64,000 nucleotides of DNA from Reticulitermes speratus (taxonomy: Eukaryota; Arthropoda; Insecta; Blattodea; Rhinotermitidae), in NCBI GenBank assembly GCA_021186555.1, contig JAJKFL010000006.1:38437478-38501477 (forward strand), written 5' to 3'. The notes under the pieces were generated by a model that was not told the DNA's origin, did no database searches, and saw only the letters and a list, made by a program, of their open reading frames with translations. The translations under genes were made by a program, and so were the position numbers. The stretch's first letter is position 1, and each line of letters opens with the position of its first letter. This document shows, piece by piece, positions 34,301 to 46,300 of this stretch.

Positions 34301-37300
34301 ATCCACAGTTGATCAATTAGCCCTGAATCCACACTGATAGTCCCCTATTTTATCTTCAATTAATTAGTAATTCTATTATATATGATTACCGATAGTATCT
34401 TGTATGCTACACATAGCAAGCTAATTCCTCGGTAATTATTACACAAAGTTCTGTCTCCTTTTTTTAAAGATAGGGACAATAGCTGCTGTGTTCCATTCTT
34501 CTGGCATTACCTCCTCATTCCAAATTTGTGATATTACGATATGTAGGGCCTTAATCATTTCTTCACCACCATACTTATAGAATTCAGCCGGTATGTTATC
34601 CGTTCCTGACGCTTTGTTATTTTTTAAACATTTCACCGCCCATCTTATTTCTTCAAGGCCTGGTGGATCTACATCTATTTTGTCATCTAATACACTTCCA
34701 ATTCTATCTTGTTCCTTCTCTTCTGTTTCTATTAGACTTTCATTAAGAAGTTCGTTAAAATATTCTCTCCATCTTCCTACTATTTTCTCCTCCTCATTTA
34801 ACAATACATTCTCCTTACTTTTGATCCAGGTATTTGTGGTGACCAAGCTACCTTCTTTCCTGATGTATCCAATCTCTTTATAAAATTTTCTTGCCTCGTT
34901 GTTCCTTCTGTTTGCTTCCAGTTCTCTCACTTCATTTTTCAAGGCTTCCCTTTTTTTCTTTTTTATTACCTGTTTGACTAACTTCCGAGTGTCCTTATAT
35001 TCTACTTCATTCTGCCTAGTTCCTCTCTGCAAATACTTCATCCTTTTCTTATTCCTTATTTTTACCACTGTGTCACATTCTTTGTCGAACCATTCCTTTC
35101 TCTTCTGTTTCTTTGTTTTTCCAATAACCTCATATCCAGCTTCCATAATTGCATTTTTAATTTTACTCCATCGAGTATTAACATCCATCTGCTGACTATC
35201 CAATATCAATTTTTCTCTGTCTACGTATTCTTTTATTTTCTTACTGAAGTTACGTCCTACTTGTTTATCTTCAAGTTTTGCTATATCCCATCTTCCTTCA
35301 TTGTCCTCTCTTTTTTGATATTGCTGTCTGCTAATTCTCTGTCTCAGTTTCATTACCACCGGATTATGATCTGATTCTATGTTCGTCCTCTAAAACTACG
35401 TACATCATTCACACTTTTCCTATATTGGGCATTGATTAATATATGATCTATCTGACTCTTTATTCTCCCATCCGGTGATGTCCAAGTATACTTATGTAAT
35501 TTTTATGCATATACATAGTGCTGACAATTACCATTGCTCTAGAAGTGGCAAAACTGATCAATCTTTCTCCATTATTATTTGTTTCTTGATGTAGGCTATG
35601 TTTACCTATTGTTGGGATATATGCCTCCTCTCGGCCTATTTGAGCATTTAGATCTCCCAGTACAATTCTAATATCATTTTTTGGGATCTGATCATATATT
35701 TTTTCCACGCTTTCATAGAAAGCATCCTTATTTACTTCACTCTTCTCCTCTGTTGGTGCATATACATTCAGTAATGTAACATTATTATATTTTCCTCTAA
35801 TCCTAATTTTACACATTCTTTCCCCATGAGGTTGGAAATCCATTACTAAAGTTTTCAGTTTTGATTTGACAAGGAACGCTGATCCATATTCATGTTTATC
35901 TGTACTGCCACTATAATATATGTGATAGTCTGCCAGTAAGTATTCCTTGCCTTTCCATCTCACCTCTTGTACAGCAATTACATCCCAATCATACTTTTTA
36001 CATTCATTCTTCAATTCTTTAAGAGCTTCTGCCCTGTATAGTGTCCTAACATTCCAGGAGGTTATTTTCAATTCTCGCATGTCCTTTTTCTCTCCATGTC
36101 GTCTCCTTTTGGGCCATCCGGTTTCTTCAGTTATATCCTTCTGAACATTAATCTTTTTACGGTTGGGGTCGTTAGCTCTATGACCAACCCCCAACCTGGA
36201 GGACCAGGGTACCTGTCTTAGTCTGACCTCTCCCCCTCGACCAATCTGGCTTGGGAGGCCCTACCAGTAGCTACGCTACTGCCAGCATAGTTCTTAGGAT
36301 CACTGAGGTGCACAAGCCCCACCACCACAACAAGGTGCAAGTACCATCGGGGGGAGGCTTTTATTATGACATTAATAAATCAGGAACTGTTCAACAGAAT
36401 GTGACAAAACAAAAAAATATCATGCACGGGAATGGAAAATTTAACAAAGCAAGTCTTATTCTTTAGAATTAATATCATGTACACAAAACATAAACTACAT
36501 TGTAGCCTTATAAAAATAAAGGCATGTAGTGTACAGGTAGGACTCGGTTTACGCCGGGGGTAGGTTCCTGAGACTTTCGGCGTAAAATGAAGTGGCATAA
36601 ATTGAAGCAAAAATATAATTGGAACATATGTAAATACATTAGGTTCAATTCCAAAATTTTCAGTAATCAACACAAAATACTTGAAAATTTTTTTTTTATG
36701 ACATTTACATATTGAAAATTGTATAATGTTTAAGAAAAAGAAAGAAAGTTTACTGCTTTAAAAACGATAGAATAGATGTCTGTTTGGTTTTCTTCTTTTC
36801 TGATAACTCCCATTTTTTCTTCGATTGTCAATGATTTACGTTGTTTTTTAGCCTCTTGTCCAGATGCACTGGATAACACATGTTTTGGGGGCATGGTGGT
36901 AGATATTTGAAAATATTAATAAAAAGAAGACTGCAGGATGGACCACAGACACATAAACACCTAGAAAAACTGAGAGCAACTGGGAGGGAAAAAGAAGGCA
37001 CTTGTTAAAGGGGACTGGAAAATAGGAGTGGCCGTCAAGGGTGGGAGTAGGACCAATCAGACATAACCTTTCGGCGTCCTGTTCTCTAGACACCAGTGCA
37101 TGTTTGTCAGTTCACTTACAGTTCTTAGTCCATGGTTAATGTAATTTGCTTTTTCTCGTCACATTTTATATTCCGTTTTTTGTTTAATTATCTAAATTTG
37201 AGGCCGTAGTTTATCATTTAGTATTATAGTTTTATTACATGTCGGGACCATCTGTGTCTAGGAAGTCAGCAGAGTCATGACTCATCACTCCCACCAATCG

Positions 37301-40300
37301 TGATATATGAGAGGCACAAAAGTGAAGCGGGCGTAAATTGAAGTGGCGTAAACCGAGTCCTACCTGTATATTTCTTACTCAAGTTACTGTAGAAGTCACC
37401 AAACTTATATCTATATTGCTTCTGCTGTGAAACTGTTCAAGTTGCAAGTGTAGTATGTTATTCTAGGAAACAGCCTCACACTTTGCACTTTATGTCTTGT
37501 TCATATTGTTCATACATACACTCCTCAAGCAGACTGTGCATGACTTCTCCACTTCTCTTTACAAGACAGTGATCATTGATCATTACTCATCAGTGCAAGT
37601 TTTTTTTTCTTTCTTTTGCATGAGGGCACCCCAGTTTTCTTACTTCATGTATAAGATTTCTCAGAAAGTGTAAGCAGAAATCTCTATGCAAAATCTGGCT
37701 GCACAAGATGAGAGCAGAATCTGGCTTGGCTAATCAGAATGGTTAGGGGAAGAAGAGAAACAGATTTTTGGTGCATTTGAAAGTTAGCTGTTTGTCTTTC
37801 CGTCCTTGTCAGCGTAACCAGTGTGCATTTTATAACTTAGAGTAATAGCTGGCTTGATGGTGTGTCTGGATTTGTCCTTGAAGTTACCTTTTACTGGTGG
37901 TTGGTACATGTTAGTCTTATGTATGTATATCTGTCTTGTCCTGCCATACCATTGTAGTCAAGTCTACCCTGATCACCCCATTTCAGTTTTAGTGTAAAAA
38001 AAAAAGAGAGAGAGAGAGAGAAGAAGAAGACAGAAAGAAAGAAGAGGAGGCAAAGGAGCAGTCAATCACAACGATATCTAGTAGTGTCCTACTGTATTGC
38101 AACATGTTTCAGCTTTTATGAAAAGCCATCATCAGGCATATATAAAATACTTGCCAAAAGAATGCCCACATAGAATAGAATACGGAAGGGCAGGCACCAC
38201 AGTGACCCGTGTACTTCGACCGTTATTGATCTTTTGTGCAACCCTGTAGCTCATTCATTCAGCAGTCCTGCACCTTGAACAAAGTGCAGTATCTTACTGA
38301 CAGAGATGTCTTCAAAGTCACCTGGTTTCATAAAATGACGACCCAGGTGCCTGAATGTTAGTGTGGCCAAAGCCTCACGATCACAAAGAACGTGTGAGGC
38401 CGTTTCAGATGCCTGTTTGCTTCTATTGCACTCAGGACTGTTTACCAGCCCCAGTTTAAATAGGTGTCCTTTTAAATGACAGTGCCCTGTCAGCAACCCT
38501 TTCATTATTCTTAGCTGGTTTCTGCTCAGATTGAGCAATTCACGAGCTTTGTTTGCAGAGGGGTTTTTAAGAAAGCCCTTAGCCTGCTTTTGTCCACATA
38601 TGGACTGCATGCACCTAGTGTTTCCTACTTGTCCAGTCCCTCATCACCCCCCTGACAACCTTTGCAGATATACCAAGTGCAGGCTCAGGTCCTATGAATG
38701 GATGTGAGGAGCCTTGTCTGGCTAACTGATCAGCTGTTTCATTCCCATGTGTCCCGGTACCCATACCAGTTGGATCCTGTTATGTTCTGCCAGTTTCACC
38801 AGGGATTGATGGCAGCCCCAGAATAATTTGGAATTTATCTGGAAGATGTCAAGGGCCTTGATGGCTGCCTGACTGTCAGAAACAATATAGATGTTCCTAC
38901 CTGTGCAGCCCTCTTCTATATTCTCCATTATACAAGCCTAAATGGCATACATTTCATCCTGGAACACCATGGTGTGGAGCCCAAGACTGAAGCTATGCCT
39001 CCTTCTTGAGCCCCATCTATACACACCAGCACCAGTGCCTTTATGGGTCTTGGACCCATCTGTGTACCAGACCAGGCCCCATTTGTTGTCTGGGTTGAAC
39101 CCATTCTGCCATCCACACTTGTCAGGGAACTTGACTGTGAATGGTTGTGGTATGCATATCTCGGAAGCATCCTGTCAGACCACATCTGCACGGCCTTCTT
39201 ATTTAAATTGATCAGTGACCTTTTTAGACAGTTCCCAGTCCTCTCTGTGAGCAGCAAATGCTCTCAGGTTTGGCTGCACCTGTCTTTCCAAGGTTACTTC
39301 TTCTCCAGCAGACCCTGGAAAATGAACTCTGTGTAGTTCCCACAGGCTGTCTTTTCCAGATTGTGCATATCAGCCATCAAGTAGTTTAATAGATTTCACC
39401 CTGTGAGACGACTGGCTTGCCATGATCCTCATGAGTCTGGCCGTGTCAGGTGCATCCGCGATCCACCAATAGTAGTCCCTCCAAGAGGACCGTTTGTCTT
39501 TTCTAATCTCTTTGTTGTAACAGGTGAGGGCCTCTTATATGATTTCCAGTCACCTGTCCTTTTAGCTTGATTAAAAAGCCGTCTTGTTGAAGCTTTAAGG
39601 CGGCTGAACTCTTTGTTCCACCAAGGAACTGTCCTTGGTGAGAGAGCCACTCTGGCTGGACAGTTGTGGTGATAGGACGAGAGGATGGCCTGCTGCAACA
39701 AGTCAACATCAGCTCTACATCCCACAGCGAGTGTATAACTCTCGGTACACCCCCTACATTTACCTTTAGGTCTTCCTGATAGGATTCCTAATTGGTTCTC
39801 TAGGGGTTGTGATATCTGAGCCTGGTACCTTCCAGGTCACCCACTTGAAACACTATGTATCTGTGGTCTGACAAAGAGATTTCATCAGATACATGCCAAT
39901 TAGTCACTAGGTCCCCTATCTTGTCAGTCGCTAGTGCCAAATCTATAACCTCCTTCCTATTACTAATTACAAAAGTAGGCTCATTACCTTTATTAAGAAT
40001 ACTGAGATTCGTGCTAACCAAATATTCCATTAAGCACTCTCCTTGTGGATTGATTCCGTGCTCCCCCATATAATGTGGTGTGCATTGGCATCACATCCAA
40101 CAATGTGCTGAAATTTATTCCTACCGCAGTAGTCAACGATTTCCCGTAACCCCTTTGACGGAGGGTGGTTCATCTGAATCATAGGGGAGGTATGCCGAGG
40201 TAAGAATAAGGTCCCTCTTGCTCCCTCCTCTACTGTAAGTCACCCTCACTGTCGTCACATCCCTAGAACAGAGCTCTGACAGTGGAAAGGCATGAACTGT

Positions 40301-43300
40301 GTTCCTGACAAAAATGCAGGATCTAGGAGCAATGCCAGGTCCAGCAGAAAACAATGTCCCCCTTTGTTGTGTAACCCCCTTATTCAATCCCCATAATCCC
40401 AGGGTTCCTGAATAAGTGCTATATCTATCTGCCCTGTAGCAAGTTTTTGGCAAAGAAGTGCCGTCGACGCCTTGCTATGGTGCAGATTGATTTGAATAAA
40501 TTTACATTTTCGGGACATCTTTTGTCCGTTTGTCCTTGACTTTTGTCAAATGCTCAATGTCCCTAGGTTTGCTGGAAATACCAGCTCCCTGGGGTGGTTG
40601 GCCAGACTGGATGGCCCCTGTTGAGCAAAACTAGGCAGGTCGTTCTGTACCACAGCGCCTGTGCTTTTGATAGGTTTTCTCCATAAGAGCCCCTTACGAG
40701 TGGAAGGCATGAATACAATGGGGTACTGCCTGGTGCCCCGAGGGGATTGTTAACAGCACTGCTATCATCACCCCAGTGCCATGCAACCCTCGGCATGATG
40801 CCTCACACCTTGGCTTGGGTGAACCATTGCCCCTGTTAGCCACCTATAGACGTTACCCCCCTCCGCGACGGGGACGCCAGAGGTTGGATTTTGGAGGGGT
40901 CGCCCACATACAACACAAATTTTCTTCCCCTCGCATGATTGAGATCTCACTCTTACAGTACTATCATGTTGTGAGACCCTAAACCACAATAAAAACAACA
41001 GAACCATATATCTTAAAATATATTTAAAATATTATCCATTGCTTCAATTGTGAAAGGAAGAATATTCTATAATGTATGGGCCTCGAGAGAAGGAATTTCT
41101 TGATTGTTTTGGAAACAGAGTGTAGACTGGAGATGTGTAGTTTCTACATATTTGTTTATATCTCTTATTTTATCTAGTCAATTAGTAACTGTAAAATGCA
41201 GTGGTTACAGGATCCAGACCAAAGTAATGTAGGTAATCTGAACAATGTAAGACATTTCAGGAACAAAAAGAGGGAATATCTGAAAGCAAAAATTAATGAA
41301 CTTGAAACAAACGCTAAGAACAAGAATATCAGAGACATGTATAGGGGCATCAGTAACTTTAAGAAGGGTTACCAACCTAGAACAAATACAGTAATAGTTG
41401 AGAAGGGTGTTTGGTTGCAGAGTCCCACAGTGTTTTGACTAGGTAGAGGAATCGTTTCTCTCTTGAATGTACGTGGGGTTAATGATGTTGGGCAGACTGA
41501 AATACATACAGCAGAGCCACTAGTGCCTGAGCCTAGTGCCTTTGAGGTTGAGATGGCTGTTGAAAAGATAAAAAGACATAAATTACCAGGTATTGATCAA
41601 ATTCCAGCAAAATTGATTAAAGCAGGAGGAGGACAATTTGTTCTGAGATACATAAACTTATTAATTCTATTTGGCATAAGGAGGAATTGCATGAGCAGTG
41701 GAAGGAGTCAGTCATTCTACCTATTTATAAGAAGTGTGATAAAACAGATTGTAGTAATTATCAAGGCATATCACTTTTGTCAACTATATACAAAATTTTA
41801 TCCAGCATCCTTCTGTAAGAAAGGGGTTTCTTACTAGAGAGAGCAAGAGTGTTCTTGAAGAAACCCTTTCTACTGGTATCGTGACCTGAGCGTGCTTGGA
41901 ACTCCAGGTATTCGGTGACTAACTGTCACCCCTCAGTAGCGTATCAATTGGTCAGTGTATAACAACACCAACACTCTTATAGCGCCCAGGCGGAAACCGC
42001 CCCTGGGTCGTCTATCAGTAGTGAAGCCTAGCAGTACTCCGCTGCATCCATCTTCACCCTATCACTCCTATATTAGTGCTGCCACCAGAAAGTTTCTGTA
42101 GTTCTGCAGATTACTTACAGCTGCTTCAACTCGTTCTATAGTGGGGTGTTCATCTCAGAATTCCCTTACTGAATAACCCCCTCGGCGCCTAGCTATCTAG
42201 CACCACCTGATTCCCTCTGGGTAAGCCTGTCAGCTAAGTAACCGACTTATCTATAAAAAATTACTTCCTTGTACAAATTAACTTAATTACTTGGTTACTA
42301 GGTTGGGATGTATTACCTCACTCACTTGGATTTATCTACGTGACTCCTCATTAGCAATGCTAATAAAATCACTCACAATTTATATAACAAAAGTAAATAA
42401 TAAAATTTATTCAAATCTTCTAAATCCTAATTATCAAACATCATAATAAAATAAATTCCCATTAATAATTTCTCACTTAAACAAATAACTAAATTTTCCC
42501 TCATTCAGTTTACAAAATTAAACATTTCTATACAATTTAATTCAATTTAAACATTTCCCTACAAACCTCTTATTATCAATTCTTTTAACTTCTCAGTTAA
42601 TTCCCACAATTCTACAAAATTTCTTATAACCTATTCATTTAAATTTTTATTTCTCACACAGTTTTCTTCTTAGTCACATATTACCCATTCAGTTTGGCCC
42701 ACTCACACTTGCGTCAACTTTACACAATTTTCCTAACTAAATACTTGTGTTTGTTAATACTTAATAATAAAATTCATCAATTTCAAAATTTCCTTCCAAG
42801 TACCAACTCTCAAATTAAACATATAAGCAATCAAAACTTATTCTTTTGCCAACCTACCTTGTGTTACAAAATAATCCATGTTCCCTCTGGATACATCAAC
42901 ATCAGTTGCCCGTTCATACTTCCAAATATTAGCACGTATTATACGGGTGCATAAGTATAGCGTTTTCACTGCCAACTTACTACGTAACCACAAGATAAGG
43001 TGCTGCACTGCCATTGCACTTTATATTATCTTAATTTCTGTGTTAACTTTAAATTACTCCTTCAAAATATCTTCACACAGATAATTAAGTATTTCACAAT
43101 TAATTTCACATCATAATTTCTTCATAAATTTAAACAAGTTAAAATTTAAAATCCGCTGTCCAAACTGTCTCACATCTTGCTCCAAATAAAGTTCCGAAAG
43201 AAGTGTCCAAAAAGCTTCCTCAGGCATTGTTCTCACCTATATTTAATAACTTCCAAACCACACCCTATTTCGTCTTCAACATGGCTACCTCACTTCATCT

Positions 43301-46300
43301 CCTACCTTCTCATCCAATCAAATTAATACATTTACTTCTAATCCCTGCATTAACTAACCAATAGAAAACATTCGTTACCAAATAAGGAATAGCTGATACT
43401 GTGGTTCCCGTGTCCTCCAGCATACAAGTGTAAAAATGCTGAGGTTATCTTTCTCACCAAGCCAAGTGTGTGTGGACTGACTGTTACAAGTTAACTTCAA
43501 CTCTATACCTCTAAATGTATAAAATTTTCCACACAGTATTCTAACTGTACTCACAAATAATTTGTTACACAAAATTCATCTATGCTAACAGCATTCCTAA
43601 AACCAAAATTGCATCACTCTCACTCATTCACTTTAATTACCAAAGTCCCAAATTCTAAATAGTTCCATCATTGTAATCGTAATAAAGTTGTAACTAATCA
43701 ATCACATATCATACGCCAAATAAATCCCTCATAACTCAGTTCCTCAATTCCTAACCTGCTTAACTGTTCCTAACCCCACTTCTAACTTCATCTATCTGCA
43801 TGTTTTCCTATCAACATCACAAATCTCTCTTTAGCATACTTGCTAGTAAATACAACACGTAACTAACTCTCTTTCTACGTACCTATCCAATTAAATGTAA
43901 CCAATTACAATTAAAACAATAATAATTCCTCTGTTCTTCAAACTATCATCTTATTTAAAAACCTCAAAGCCTAATTCTGGCATCACATAACCTGCCTTTA
44001 CATATATCCCAATACATCCTGTATTCACTCTACCTCCATCTCCATATAAACAATTTCACATAATTCTACCTGTTCAACCCATCATTAGTGTTTCCCATTT
44101 CCATTACTAACAAAAAGAAATGCAAATTCTTAAAAACTGACCCGTGGCTGGATCCTGGCTTTAAGTAAGATTATAAAAATGTAACATATCCAATAATCAA
44201 TCAATTAAAACGTCACTCCTGTTTTTAATTCATTACACTTCTGTCAAGGTTAACACCATATGCAGAAGAAATTATTGGGGATTAGTATGGATTTTGACAT
44301 AACAGGTCAACTGCTGATCACATATTTTACATTCATCAGACACTTGAGAAAAACGGAATACAATGAGGCAGTGCATCAGGTAATTACTTGTATAGACTTC
44401 AAGAAAGCCTATGATTAAGTTAGGAGGGAGGTCTTGTATACTATTGTTACTGAGTTTGGTATCCAATGAAACTAGTAAGGCTAATAAAAATGTGTCTAAA
44501 TGAAATCTGTAGCAGAGTCTTGGTAGGCAAACATTTGTCCAACATGTTTCCTATTAAGAATGGTTTGAAAGAATGAGATGCTCTATCACCATTACTTTTC
44601 AACTTTGCATTAGAATATGCCAGTAGGGAGGTTCAGGCAAATCAGGAGGCCTTGAAACTAAATGGTACACATCAGCTTCTGGTTTATGATGATGATGTTA
44701 ATATGTTGGGTGGAAGCATACATACTATAAACAAAAACACAGGAGCTTTAATAGTCACTAATAAGGAGATTGGTCTAGGAATAAATGCTGAGAAAACTAA
44801 GAATATAGTCAGGTGTCGAGACTAGAAAACAGGGCAAAATCACAACACAAAAGATAGATAGAAAATCCTTTGAAAAAGTGGAACAGTTAAGATATTTGGG
44901 AACAACCCTAACAAATCAAAGTGCTGAGGAAGATTGATGAAGTAACAGGGGAGTGGAGAAGACTAGATAACGATGAGTTTTATGATCTTTACTCCCCACC
45001 AAATATTATTTGGGTGATCAAATCAAGAAGAATGAGATGGGCTGGGCATGTGGCACATAGGGGAGACCGGAGAGGTGCATACAGGATTTTGGTGGGTAGA
45101 CCTGATGGAAAGATACCACTTGGAAGACCTAGGCATAGATGGGAGGATAATATTAAAATGTTTTTTCAAGAAGTGGGATGGGGAGGCATGGACTGGAATG
45201 CTCTGGCTCAGGATACGGACAGGTGGTGGGCGCGTGTGAATGTGGTAATGAACCTTTGGGTTCCATAAAATGTGGAGAATTTCTTGACTAGCTGAGGACC
45301 TGTTAGCATCTCAGGAAGGACTCTGCTTCATGGAGATAGTTAATATCCTCTAAGTATTTTGTATATATTGTGTCTTACCTGAAGATGACCAGATCAGCCG
45401 ATAAGTGTCATAATGAATACTAGATTCTGAAAACAATAAAAATTTAGTTGTGATTGACAGGTTATTTCAATATAATTTATATGTTATCACAACGGGATGT
45501 TTAGAATAAAGGACTAGTCATGTTTGGCCATGACTCGTGCAGTTGAATCTGTTTTCTGAGTTTCAGTGAATCAGTCTGGTCTGGTCTGTTTTCATGTGCT
45601 TGAATGCATCTGCACACTTAAGTAACAAATATTCTCATTTTTGTGCACATAATATTTATCATGTTTTAATTAATTAGAAGGTCACAACCTTTCTTCTGCG
45701 AACCTTGTACACTCTTATTTAGTTGAATGGCCAAAAAGCACATTGTGATTTTCATTGGTATATGGTCAAGTCACGGACTTCAAGAAAAATAACACCGAGG
45801 ATGGTCACCCATGTACATCCATAACTAGCTCCATGGAGCAAGGTCCTTCTTGAGAAGCTAACAGGTCCTCAGCTAGTCAAGAAATTCCCCGCATTTTATG
45901 GAACCCGAAGGTTCATTACCGCATTCACAAGAGCCCGCCATCTGTCCCTATCCTGAGCCATATCAATCCAGTCCACGCCCTCCCATCCCACTTCTTGAAG
46001 ATCCATTTTGATATTATCCTCCCATCTATGCCTGGGTCTTCCAAGTGGTCTCCTTCCCTCAGGTCTCCCCACCAAAATCTTGTATGCACCTCTCCCCTCC
46101 CCCATACGTGCTACATGCCCCGCCCACCTCATTCTTCGTGATTTGATCACCCGAATTATATTTAGTGATGAGTAAAGATCATTAAGTTCCTCGTTATGTA
46201 GTCTTCTCCACTCCCCTGTTACCTCGTCCCTCTTAGGCCCAAATATCCTCCTCAGCACCCTATTCTGAAACATCCTCAGCCTATGTTCCTCCCTCAGTGT

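Larger units (their letters stand above)
33138..36354 (-). mobile_element. Full-length LINE with 13-bp target duplication
   Basis: Direct repeats AGGCTTTTATTAT at 33125-33137 and 36355-36367 bound 3,217 bp. The minus strand begins with a 5' untranslated region of about 150 bp. It then carries an endonuclease frame, a reverse transcriptase in several frames, and ends in a short (GAA)n tail. The endonuclease resembles the CFDP2/BCNT endonuclease domain, which derives from BovB, supporting an RTE-like assignment. Frameshifts near 35400, 34430, 34030 and 33670 disable it. Confidence 0.93.
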
